Of a stretch of DNA of 64,000 nucleotides, positions 9,777 through 17,811 are shown in pieces. The position numbers and the translations under genes are program-made. The DNA comes from Hyphomicrobium sp. (GTDB lineage: Bacteria; Pseudomonadota; Alphaproteobacteria; Rhizobiales; Hyphomicrobiaceae), in NCBI RefSeq assembly GCF_019753045.1, contig NZ_JAIELN010000012.1, positions 124,001-188,000 of the forward strand, written 5' to 3'. Within the stretch, counting starts at the first letter, position 1, and the number at the start of each line of letters is the position of its first letter. The notes beneath the pieces are model-generated. The model was not told the origin of the DNA, did no database searches, and worked only from the letters and a program-made list of their open reading frames with translations.

Positions 9777-11810
9777 ATGAAACGCGAGTCCTCAGGACCC
9801 GTCCTATCTACGGTGTTTGTCGATTACGACAACATCTACCTATCTTTGAAACGTAAGAACGAAGACGCTGCGAAGCGTTTCGCCAAAGACAGTGCTGTGT
9901 GGCTGCAAGGAATTGCGTCCGGCGAACTCATCACGTCCACGAACTCGTACTCATTGCCTGGCGAACGCCGGATTGCGATGAACCGGTGCTACGGCAATCC
10001 TGTTCCTCGCCGTAATGCACACGACAATTCGACGGACATGAACTCGTTCCCGTTCATTCGGCACCATTTTCTGCGCTCGGGCTTCGAAGTGATCGATTGC
10101 CCGCCCTTGACGGCGCAGCTGAAGAATTCCGCCGACATTCGCATTGTGATGGACGTTCGCGATATCCTCAATCACGACACGTATTTCGACGAATTCATCA
10201 TTCTGTCGGGCGATGCCGATTTCACGCCGCTGCTTCACCGGCTGCGCGCGCACGCACGGCGGACGGTCGTTTTTGCGAACGACCACACTGCACAGCCCTA
10301 TACGGCGATCAGCGACGGCGAAATCCGCGAATCCAACCTCATTACGCTGTTGACGAGCGGCAACCGGGCGATTTCGGGCGAAAGCCCGCGCGAGATTGCG
10401 GCACCACCTCCGGCGATCGACGTCGAGGCTGCGCGCAAGGCCATTCTCTCCGAGGTCGTGGAATTCGTCCGCGTCGCTCCTCAGGCCGTTCCTCTTGAGA
10501 CGCTGGCGGACCGCGCGGTGCGCGTCGTCGGCCGCGATAAGACGGTCGGCACGAATTGGGGCGGATACGGATCTTTCCGGGATCTGCTGCTTGCGGATCT
10601 TCCGGAAGACATCCACTTGAGCGACACGGCGCCTTACACGGTGTTTGACGGCAACCGGCACATCTCGGCGGCCGGGCTGATCGCTCCGCAGCAGCTGGCG
10701 CCACCGGTCGCTGAACCGCGCCGGCCTGAGCCCGCTCGCGCCGAACCGCAGCAGGCTGCTTTGTCGGCTCCTTTGACCGCTCAGGCCCGGGTCACTCAAC
10801 CGGCCGCGTCCCCTGCAATTCCTCAGAGCACCTATCAGCCATCGGTCCCGCAATCGCGCTACATCGACCGGGTGACACCGGCCGCGCCTCCGGCGCCGCC
10901 GATGCCGACGTCGCGCATGCCGGAACTGACGGCCGCCACCCCTGCGGCTCCACAGGCGCTTACGCAGTCTGTCAGCGCTCAGTCTTCGGGGGCAGCGGCA
11001 TTGCAGCCGCGACGGCAACCCGTGGCTCCGCCGCCGCAGACGAGCTATCAGCCCGAACCGCGCCGGGAACTGGCACGGCCGCAGGGCCAGCAGACGCCCC
11101 CTCCTCCCATGAGTGCTCCCATGAGCGGGACGGCCATGGCTGCCGCGCCCCGGGGCGCCGATCAGGCGACGCAGATCCAGCAGTCGATCGCGCGGATCCA
11201 CGATGCCTGCCAGGCACCGGCGTTGGCTCCGGCCGAATATCGCGTTCTATTCGATGTGATGTCGCAAGAGATCACCTCGAACGGGCTGCAGGGCGCGCAA
11301 ACGCTCGTCAACATCACCCAGCGCGCTCGGGAGTTCGGCCTCGACATCAAGCGCGACGATCTTCGTTTCATCTACGACGTGGTGAGCGAGAGCGATCCGT
11401 GGTTCGAGCAGGGAACGTCGGCGAGCCTTTTTGCCGGCCGCTTCCGCAACTTCGTCGTTGCGCGCTGCCGGAGCCAGGGCCTCAGCCTGTCGGCCGATGA
11501 GCTCGATCTGATCGAAGCGTGGTTCTCGGCGCCCCAGCAGCAGGCACGCCAGCAGCATCAGCAGCAGCCGTCGGCGTACAACGCCCGCCCAGCGCCTGGC
11601 ACGCCTCCGACTCAGCAGCAGCCTCAGGCGTCCATGCCGGCGGTCGCCCCGCCCGCAGGCGAGCGCTGGTGGAGCATCGAAGAGGGACGCCAGCACATGG
11701 CTGAGCAGCACCGGGAAGCCGAGCAGCGGACGGCGAATGCCTACGCGCAGAACCAAAGCGAGAGCGAGGACGAGTTTCCGCGCATCGTGAGATCGCGCTT
11801 CCGCGGCTGA
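9777..11810 (+). CDS. NYN-domain putative RNase with OST-HTH/LOTUS-like domain
   Basis: 677-residue protein. Residues 10-200 form a NYN (PIN-like) nuclease domain of the LabA/DUF88 group, with acidic sites VFVDYDN (Asp16, Asp18), MDVRD (about 125-129) and SGDADFTPLL (Asp146, Asp148). Residues 218-292 look like an OST-HTH/LOTUS winged helix, an RNA-binding module that usually follows NYN. Residues 300-460 are Pro/Gln/Ala-rich and disordered. A second helical domain (about 470-585) follows, then a Gln-rich tail. ATG 9777 is chosen because GGGGG (9762-9766) precedes it; an in-frame GTG lies at 9735. It is monocistronic, ending at a strong terminator. Predicted role is RNA cleavage or RNP assembly (inference from domains). 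Confidence 0.85.
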   Translation: MKRESSGPVLSTVFVDYDNIYLSLKRKNEDAAKRFAKDSAVWLQGIASGELITSTNSYSLPGERRIAMNRCYGNPVPRRNAHDNSTDMNSFPFIRHHFLRSGFEVIDCPPLTAQLKNSADIRIVMDVRDILNHDTYFDEFIILSGDADFTPLLHRLRAHARRTVVFANDHTAQPYTAISDGEIRESNLITLLTSGNRAISGESPREIAAPPPAIDVEAARKAILSEVVEFVRVAPQAVPLETLADRAVRVVGRDKTVGTNWGGYGSFRDLLLADLPEDIHLSDTAPYTVFDGNRHISAAGLIAPQQLAPPVAEPRRPEPARAEPQQAALSAPLTAQARVTQPAASPAIPQSTYQPSVPQSRYIDRVTPAAPPAPPMPTSRMPELTAATPAAPQALTQSVSAQSSGAAALQPRRQPVAPPPQTSYQPEPRRELARPQGQQTPPPPMSAPMSGTAMAAAPRGADQATQIQQSIARIHDACQAPALAPAEYRVLFDVMSQEITSNGLQGAQTLVNITQRAREFGLDIKRDDLRFIYDVVSESDPWFEQGTSASLFAGRFRNFVVARCRSQGLSLSADELDLIEAWFSAPQQQARQQHQQQPSAYNARPAPGTPPTQQQPQASMPAVAPPAGERWWSIEEGRQHMAEQHREAEQRTANAYAQNQSESEDEFPRIVRSRFRG

Positions 11811-11837
11811 GCCCGTCGCTTCATCGTCGTCAAACGT

Positions 11838-11874
11838 AAAAGGCTCTGCCGGAGATTTCCGGCAGAGCCTTTTT
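11838..11874. terminator. Bidirectional rho-independent terminator
   Basis: The perfect inverted repeat AGGCTCTGCCGGA / TCCGGCAGAGCCT (about 11841-11870) has a four-base loop. It is flanked by A's on the left and a T-run on the right, so it can serve both the NYN gene and the convergent phaB. Confidence 0.9.
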
Positions 11875-11913
11875 CAATTGCGCAATTTGTTGTGGCGATC
11901 TCGCGGGCTGGAC

Positions 11914-12639
11914 CTACGCGAGGTACTGTCCGCCGTTGGCGGTAAGCGTCGAACCGGTGATGAAGCCCGAGTCGTCGGAAGCGAGAAACACGACGGCGCG
12001 GGCGATCTCGTTCGGTTCGCCGAGGCGGCCGACCGGGATCTGCGGAAGGATGCTCTTCTCGAGAACGTCCTGGGGAACGGCCTTGACCATTTCCGTCGCG
12101 ATGTAGCCCGGGCAGATGACGTTGACCGTGATACCAGCGCGGGCGCCTTCCTGTGCGAGCGCCTTCGTGAAACCGATGTCGCCTGCTTTCGATGCCGAGT
12201 AGTTCACTTGGCCCATCTGGCCTTTTTGGCCGTTGATGGAAGAGATGTTGATGACGCGTCCGAACTTGCGAGCGCGCATACCTTCCCAAACCTGTCGGGT
12301 GACGTTGAACAAGCCGTTGAGGTTCGTTCCGATCACTTCATCCCACTGCTGCTTCGTCATCTTATGGAACATGACGTCGCGCGTGATGCCGGCGTTGTTC
12401 ACCAGCACATCGATGGGGCCAACTTCCTTGGAGATCTGGGCGACTGCCTTCTCGGTCGCATCGTAGTTGCCGACGTCGAACTTGTAGACGGGGATTCCCG
12501 TCTCGACCTGGAATGCCTGCGCTGCGGCGTCGTTGCCGGCGTAGCTGGCAGCAACACGGTAGCCGTTGCTCTTAAGTGCGATCGAAATTGCGTGGCCAAT
12601 GCCGCGCGTGCCTCCCGTGACGAGGGCAACCCGTGCCAT
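11914..12639 (-). CDS. phaB: Acetoacetyl-CoA reductase
   Basis: NADPH-dependent reduction of acetoacetyl-CoA to (R)-3-hydroxybutyryl-CoA, the second step of polyhydroxybutyrate synthesis. It is a 241-residue short-chain dehydrogenase. The nucleotide motif TGGTRGIG is at 8-15, NNAG at 81-84 and the catalytic Tyr147/Lys151 in NYSASKAG. NGLFNVTRQVWEGM and SSINGQKGQMGQ are PhaB signatures. The open frame continues 63 bases further upstream, but the start at 12639 has AGGAGA at correct spacing. It lies downstream of phaA (95-base gap) and is probably in one transcript. Confidence 0.94.
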   Translation of the reverse strand: MARVALVTGGTRGIGHAISIALKSNGYRVAASYAGNDAAAQAFQVETGIPVYKFDVGNYDATEKAVAQISKEVGPIDVLVNNAGITRDVMFHKMTKQQWDEVIGTNLNGLFNVTRQVWEGMRARKFGRVINISSINGQKGQMGQVNYSASKAGDIGFTKALAQEGARAGITVNVICPGYIATEMVKAVPQDVLEKSILPQIPVGRLGEPNEIARAVVFLASDDSGFITGSTLTANGGQYLA

Positions 12640-12734
12640 ATCATTCTCTCCTGAATTTTTTTGTTGCGGCTTTTGGATGGATATAGAGACGCAGCCGTCC
12701 AACTCGGAACGGCTGCGTTAGAAATTGAGGGTAT

Positions 12735-13925
12735 TTAGTCTCGCGCGACGCACATGGCGACGCCCATGCCGCCACCAATGCACAATGTCGCGAGGCCCTT
12801 CTTGGCGTCGCGGCGCTGCATTTCGAAAAGGAGCGTATTCAGGATACGCGCGCCGGATGCGCCGATCGGGTGGCCGATCGCGATTGCGCCGCCGTTGACG
12901 TTGACCTTGTCAACATCCCAGCCGAGACCCTTGTTCACTGCGAGCGCCTGAGCTGCGAAAGCTTCGTTGGCTTCGATCAGATCGAGATCGTTGATCGTCC
13001 AGCCGGCTCTCTCGAGCGCCTTCTTAGATGCCGAGATCGGACCGGTACCCATGATCGAGGGATCGACGCCCGTGGTCGCCCACGAGACGATGCGCGCGAG
13101 AGGAGTGATGCCACGCTTCTTGGCTTCTTCCGCGGTCATCAGCACGACGACGGCGGCGCCATCGTTGATGCCGGACGCGTTCGCAGCCGTAACCGTGCCC
13201 TCTTTCGGATCGAAGGCCGGACGCAGCTTGGCGATGCTTTCGACAGTAACGCCTTCCTTAATGTATTCGTCCTGCTCGACGACGGTGTCGCCCTTCTTGC
13301 CCTTGATGGTGACGGGCGTGATCTCGTCCTTGAACTTTCCGGCCTTCCTTGCGGCTTCGGCCTTGTTCTGCGAAGCGGCAGCGAACTTGTCCTGCTCTTC
13401 ACGCGTGATCTGCCACTGGCGGGCGACGTTCTCGGCCGTCGTGCCCATGTGGTAATTGTTGAAGGCGTCCCAGAGGCCGTCCTTCACCATCGTGTCCGTG
13501 AACTTGACGTCGCCCATCTTCGTGCCGTCGCGCATGTGCGCCGCGTGGTTCGATTGGCTCATGCTTTCCTGGCCGCCGGCAACGACGATGGATGCGGCGC
13601 CCGTCTGAATTTGCTGCATTCCGAGTGCAACGGCGCGAAGGCCGGAACCGCAGATCTGGTTGACGCTCCAGGCGGGCGCATCGACCGGAACACCGGCGCC
13701 GACGGATGCCTGGCGGGCTGGGCCCTGGCCTTGCGCAGCTGTCAGAACCTGTCCGAGAATAACTTCCGATACGTCGCCTGCGGGAACGTTTGCCCGCTGA
13801 AGTGCGGCCTTGATGGCGATTTCACCCAGCTTCGAAGCGGGCAGCGATGCCAAGGCGCCGTTGAAGGAACCGACGGGTGTGCGTGCTGCACTCGCAATAA
13901 CGATTGTCGAAGCGTCCTGGCTCAT
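12735..13925 (-). CDS. phaA: Acetyl-CoA C-acetyltransferase (beta-ketothiolase)
   Basis: Condenses two acetyl-CoA into acetoacetyl-CoA, the first step of polyhydroxybutyrate synthesis; it is reversible in degradation. It is a thiolase of 396 residues with acyl-enzyme Cys92 in NQICGSGL, His352 in [10 protein letters not shown] and Cys382 in [16 protein letters not shown] precedes the ATG at 13925, so the upstream in-frame extension of 11 codons is not used. It is first gene of phaA-phaB and is divergent from the regulator phaR. The synthase phaC is not in the window. Confidence 0.95.
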   Translation of the reverse strand: MSQDASTIVIASAARTPVGSFNGALASLPASKLGEIAIKAALQRANVPAGDVSEVILGQVLTAAQGQGPARQASVGAGVPVDAPAWSVNQICGSGLRAVALGMQQIQTGAASIVVAGGQESMSQSNHAAHMRDGTKMGDVKFTDTMVKDGLWDAFNNYHMGTTAENVARQWQITREEQDKFAAASQNKAEAARKAGKFKDEITPVTIKGKKGDTVVEQDEYIKEGVTVESIAKLRPAFDPKEGTVTAANASGINDGAAVVVLMTAEEAKKRGITPLARIVSWATTGVDPSIMGTGPISASKKALERAGWTINDLDLIEANEAFAAQALAVNKGLGWDVDKVNVNGGAIAIGHPIGASGARILNTLLFEMQRRDAKKGLATLCIGGGMGVAMCVARD

Positions 13926-14146
13926 TGGCGGCCCCTCCCTGGGCACGAAGTTTTGCATGAAGATTTATAGAACGCCCTGCCGTCGCGCCACTTATTACGG
14001 CTTCAATCAGCAGACAAAGGCACTTTGCAGCGCGTGGTTACTTTCAGCAATTGCGACCTCTTGCCTAGACTGCCCATCGGCGTTGGTTTCTACCCGCCCA
14101 AAAGAGTGACAGAAACGTCTGGCGGTGGGGCCCCAGGGTGTGGTAC

Positions 14147-14162
14147 GCTGCCGCAGTGCAGC
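14147..14162. promoter_or_regulatory. Possible PhaR operator before phaR
   Basis: CTGC-C-GCAG at 14148-14156, followed by another GCAG at 14158-14161, lies 41 bases before phaR. PhaR of Paracoccus is known to bind TGC-rich CTGC/GCAG inverted repeats, and autoregulation is usual. The match is short, so this is a hypothesis. Confidence 0.35.
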
Positions 14163-14202
14163 AACCTACTCTAAGCCGCCGTTAGTAGAGAACACGAACG
14201 CG

Positions 14203-14856
14203 ATGTTGACCAATCCTGATCCTCAGACGCAAGCCCCGAAACGCGAAGCTGTCGTTATTAAAAAGTACGCCAACCGGCGACTTTATAATACCGAGACAAG
14301 CACGTACGTAACGCTGGAAGATCTGGCGAAGATGGTGCGTGGCGACCGCGATTTCGTCGTTTACGACGCGAAGAACGGCGACGATCTCACTCACGCAGTT
14401 CTGACGCAGATCATAGTTGAGCAGGAAAGCCGTGAAGGCGGGCAGGCGCTTCTGCCAATTCCGTTCCTTCGGCAGCTCATTCGTTTCTACGACGACAGCA
14501 TCGCCCGCATGGTGCCGAGCTATCTGCAATTCAGTCTCGAGCACTTGGCGAAGGAACAGGTTCGTTTTCGCGAGCAGTTCGCTTCGGCGTTCTCAAACCC
14601 TGCGGCTGCGTTCGATTTTTATCAGCAGCAAGCCAGACAGAACATGGCGATGTTCGAGCAGGCCATGTCGATGTGGGCTTCGTTCGGAACGCCTGGCAAG
14701 GGCGGCAAGCCCGGAGAGGGCCAAGCCCAAGCCCCGGGCGCAGCTACCGCGCCTGTGCCGGAACAATCCGGTGATCGCGACGAGCTGAGCGAACTCAAGT
14801 CGCAGCTCTCAGCGATGCAGCAGAAGATCGAGAAGCTGTCGCAATCGCGGCCCTGA
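14203..14856 (+). CDS. phaR: Polyhydroxyalkanoate synthesis repressor
   Basis: DNA- and PHB-binding regulator of phasin and PHB genes. The 217-residue protein begins with the PHB/PHA DNA-binding domain (about 20-80: VVIKKYANRRLYNTETSTYV and LEDLAKMVR). The accumulation-regulatory domain follows (about 85-130: LPIPFLRQLIRFYDDS). A helical phasin-like stretch with FYQQQARQNMAMFEQAM comes next, then a Gly/Pro/Ala linker and a C-terminal coiled coil. ATG 14203 is the only start that fits the family; the frame is open further upstream but has no ribosome site. It is divergent from phaA, so the 277-base spacer probably holds promoters for both. Confidence 0.94.
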   Translation: MLTNPDPQTQAPKREAVVIKKYANRRLYNTETSTYVTLEDLAKMVRGDRDFVVYDAKNGDDLTHAVLTQIIVEQESREGGQALLPIPFLRQLIRFYDDSIARMVPSYLQFSLEHLAKEQVRFREQFASAFSNPAAAFDFYQQQARQNMAMFEQAMSMWASFGTPGKGGKPGEGQAQAPGAATAPVPEQSGDRDELSELKSQLSAMQQKIEKLSQSRP

Positions 14857-14923
14857 TCCAGACCGGCAAACTCACAGAAACGGCGCGTCGACGCAGACGC
14901 GTCACTGCGAACGTATTAGCGCG

Positions 14924-16696
14924 TCAGGCAGCTTTGACGTAGTCGGAGCTGTCGAAGGGCATGCCGTAATAGTAGCCTTGCATGTACGTGACGCCTGCAT
15001 CCGTCAGATATTTGGCGGAACGCTCATCGCCGACCCATTCGGCGACCGTTTCCATACCGAACGTCTTCGCGAGTTCGATCATGGTCTTTACGAAGATCTG
15101 ATCGCTCGCGTCGTTGGCGACGTTTTTCACGAACGCGCCGTCGATTTTCACCATGTCGACGTTGAGCAGTTTCAGATTTTTAAATGACGTGTAGCCCGCG
15201 CCAAAGTCGTCGATCGCGACGCGGCAGCCGAGCTCTTTCAGTGTGTTTACGAAATTGACGGACTGATCGAGTTCGTGAAGCGCGACGGTTTCCGTAATCT
15301 CGACGATCATGCGGCGGAGCACGTCGGGATGGCCCGCCGTCACCCGGCGCAGCGTCGTCAGCCATTCTTTGTCCGAGCACGTGAGGCCTGAGACATTGAC
15401 GGATAAAATCAACTCCCGGTGCTGCTTCAGCAGTTCGACTGTCAGCTCGAGAGTTCTGCGATCGATCAGGCGAGAAAGGCCAAGCTGCTCGGCGATCGGC
15501 ACGAATTCGCCAGCCGCAACAACGCTTCCGTCGTGACGCACCATTCGCAGCAAAGCCTCGTACACCTCGGGCTTGCCGGTTTTTGTCGAGACCATAGGCT
15601 GCAGCACGAGCCGCATGCGATTTTCATCGAGGGCGTTGACGACGCTTTCCGCGATCGTTTTGTTGCGCAGACGTGCGCCTTCTCCGGAGGGTGACGGCTC
15701 GTAGAGGACAAAGCAATCGAAGCGCTTCGATTTGGCGATGTCCAATGTCCGCAAGGCGAAGTTCACCGCGTCATGCACGGAGTTCGCCTGATCGGGAATG
15801 ATGACGCCGCCGAGTGAGACGGTTGCGGACAACTGAGCGGCAGACGTCTTGATCGTCGTGTCTCGCACGGCGTTGATGAAGCGCTCGGCTGCGGTGTGCA
15901 CGGCACCGGCGCCGCAGTTCATCAAGACGATACCAAATTTATTGGCCGAGTAGCGTCCGATGACGTCGCCGCCACGCAGCTTGGCGCGAATTCGCCGGCC
16001 GACTTCAGCGATCACCTCGTCGCCGACCTCGAGGCCGAACGTTTCGTTGATGACCGCCAAGTTGTTCACGGAGATCATGAGGAAGGCGCAGGATCGTTGT
16101 TCCCGTTCGGTGCGCGAGAGCACGGTGCCGAGGGCCTCCGTCAGGCGCATGCGGTTGAGCTGGCCCGTCAGCTCGTCGAGATCGTTCCGTACCAGCCGTC
16201 TCTGCTGCTCGAGATAGTGATCATCAACGATGCGAACGACACCGCGCGCCCGCTGAGGATGTCCATCCGGTCCCGGCCACCACCGCCCCTGGTCTTCGAG
16301 GCGCACTTCCTTGCCGCTCCGCAGGCCACCGGGCCGCAGACGATATTGAATGCGATACGGAACACCTCGTTCGGGGTCGGCTCCGACGCTGCGCGAAAAG
16401 ACTTCGAGACGGACGTTCAAATGCTCCGGCGCGATCAACGCATGATATGCGGCGCCCGTCGAGATCTTGCTCAGATCGCTGACGTCGAGAATTTCGGTAG
16501 CATTGCTTTCCCAGTCGAGGCGGCCTGTTCGAAGGTCCCAAACGTAAGCGGTTTCCTCAACGGACGACAGAATGCCAACGAGGTCGAGGCCTTCGTTCTC
16601 GGTTAGGGGATCATGTTTTTCGGTATCTGGAGATTTCGGGTTCTCCTCAGGCACCGCGGCCTGAGGCCGACCATCAGCGTCATGCGCAGGAACCAC
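14924..16696 (-). CDS. PAS-GGDEF-EAL protein, probable cyclic-di-GMP phosphodiesterase
   Basis: 590 residues, predicted cytoplasmic. A PAS-like sensor region spans about 45-160. A GGDEF-fold domain (about 165-330) has its signature replaced by SANKF at 250-254, so it should not make c-di-GMP but might bind GTP. The EAL domain (about 345-590) keeps EALLRM (380-385), NVSG, EITET and DDFGAG (496-501), consistent with an active phosphodiesterase. One late motif reads AEWVGD where AEGVE is usual. Start is GTG at 16696 with GAGGG upstream; no in-frame ATG precedes the PAS region. It is monocistronic. Likely to lower c-di-GMP in response to a PAS ligand (inference). Confidence 0.88.
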   Translation of the reverse strand: MVPAHDADGRPQAAVPEENPKSPDTEKHDPLTENEGLDLVGILSSVEETAYVWDLRTGRLDWESNATEILDVSDLSKISTGAAYHALIAPEHLNVRLEVFSRSVGADPERGVPYRIQYRLRPGGLRSGKEVRLEDQGRWWPGPDGHPQRARGVVRIVDDHYLEQQRRLVRNDLDELTGQLNRMRLTEALGTVLSRTEREQRSCAFLMISVNNLAVINETFGLEVGDEVIAEVGRRIRAKLRGGDVIGRYSANKFGIVLMNCGAGAVHTAAERFINAVRDTTIKTSAAQLSATVSLGGVIIPDQANSVHDAVNFALRTLDIAKSKRFDCFVLYEPSPSGEGARLRNKTIAESVVNALDENRMRLVLQPMVSTKTGKPEVYEALLRMVRHDGSVVAAGEFVPIAEQLGLSRLIDRRTLELTVELLKQHRELILSVNVSGLTCSDKEWLTTLRRVTAGHPDVLRRMIVEITETVALHELDQSVNFVNTLKELGCRVAIDDFGAGYTSFKNLKLLNVDMVKIDGAFVKNVANDASDQIFVKTMIELAKTFGMETVAEWVGDERSAKYLTDAGVTYMQGYYYGMPFDSSDYVKAA

Positions 16697-16871
16697 GTTT
16701 CACCCTCGAGCTGTCTTGCAGCACCCTTGGAATGGCGGGAATGGCAGATGCTTGAATTCAAGGGAAAACGAATTCGGCCGCCTTAACAAGCACCAAAATC
16801 GCGCAGCTTCGGTAAGTTTAACGGACTCCGAAAGCCGTGCTCCCGAAGTCCCAATTTTGAACGGTGAAAAC

Positions 16872-17276
16872 TTATTGATCGGCGCCGATGTTCAAGTCGC
16901 GGCGGGCGACGCGGATGCCGATCGTGTAGCCACCGATAACGTCGATGAGCGCAGCGATGAGGATCAAGAAGAAGACCGACGTCGCGGCCTGCGGAACCAT
17001 CAAGAACTCGGCTCCGACTGCGGTGAAGACGACCATCGAAAGAGCGTGATCGATCAACGTCGAGGTCGTCGTGAAAGTCGATTTCACGATCTCTATGAAG
17101 AGCAGGATCAGGGTGATGAGCAAAATGAAGTCACCCCAGTTGAATGACCAGTCGCCGCCGCTCAGGAGATGGACTGTGAAAATATCGCTTTTCAGAGCCT
17201 CTGGCCCCATCGTCAGGACGATCGCATTGTAAAGAATGAATGCGAGAACCAAGAGCGGAATGGCTCTAACGGACAT
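16872..17276 (-). CDS. Four-helix inner-membrane protein of unknown function
   Basis: 134 residues, about four hydrophobic helices: 5-23, about 47-65 (with the WGDFILLITLILLF segment), about 78-97 and about 101-120. A short basic tail RVARRDLN follows. The third helix is preceded by the polar run STFTTTSTLIDH. AGGAGAG precedes the ATG at good distance. No enzyme motif is visible. Such small proteins occur in many alphaproteobacteria without assigned role. It lies between the EAL gene and rpmF, all on the minus strand but separated by more than 160 bases, so it is probably its own unit. Confidence 0.75.
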   Translation of the reverse strand: MSVRAIPLLVLAFILYNAIVLTMGPEALKSDIFTVHLLSGGDWSFNWGDFILLITLILLFIEIVKSTFTTTSTLIDHALSMVVFTAVGAEFLMVPQAATSVFFLILIAALIDVIGGYTIGIRVARRDLNIGADQ

Positions 17277-17388
17277 GAAGCTCTCCTGACATTTCGATTA
17301 TCCCCCTGGGCGTCGCCTTGGGCGAGCACGCGCTTTTTGGCACGGCGGCCGTGTTTTGCCAAGCAACGGTGGCCGGCAAAAGGCAATA

Positions 17389-17414
17389 GGCGCCGCTGCG
17401 AAAACAACGGCGCC
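17389..17414 (-). terminator. GC-rich hairpin after rpmF
   Basis: GGCGCCG at 17389-17395 pairs with CGGCGCC at 17408-17414, a perfect 7-bp stem with a 12-base loop, 30 bases past the rpmF stop. There is no strong T-tract on the minus strand, so it is a weak or factor-assisted terminator. Confidence 0.4.
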
Positions 17415-17443
17415 TTGAATTTTCAATGGATCGGCGAAGACGC

Positions 17444-17629
17444 TTATTCTTCAAGTGCCGGCGGCAGGATCTGCCGGCCACGGTACTTGCCCGACTTCAG
17501 GTCGATGTGGTGGGGACGACGGCGCTCGCCGCTGTCCTTGTCCTCGACGTAGGCCGGTGCCGTGAGAGCGTCATGAGAACGACGCTGGCCCCGCTTCATG
17601 GGGGACGTCTTTTTGCGCGGAACTGCCAT
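17444..17629 (-). CDS. rpmF: 50S ribosomal protein L32
   Basis: 61-residue ribosomal protein beginning [20 protein letters not shown] and ending in the alphaproteobacterial pattern GKYRGRQI. It lacks the zinc-binding cysteines found in some L32 forms, so it is a C-minus paralogue type. Located between a small membrane protein and mtgA, a neighbourhood (rpmF-mtgA-ispA) common in Hyphomicrobiales. Confidence 0.95.
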   Translation of the reverse strand: MAVPRKKTSPMKRGQRRSHDALTAPAYVEDKDSGERRRPHHIDLKSGKYRGRQILPPALEE

Positions 17630-17811
17630 CAGTCTTGCTCCAAATGTAATAACCGTGCCGCCGCCAAAGCGGACGGGCCGCCGAACGAGCGGCGGGAAAG
17701 CCTAACCCTATATCGCTGGATAAACCGGCGGCTCCGTTTCCAGGCGCTCGGTCCCTTGGGCGGGGCTTATACGCAAGTTATGCGGGAAATGCCAGTCCCC
17801 TGGCGAAACCT

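Noticed and set aside
9951-11201. Minus-strand frame of 416 codons opposite the NYN gene
   Set aside because: Arg-rich shadow of the NYN gene; no recognisable domain.
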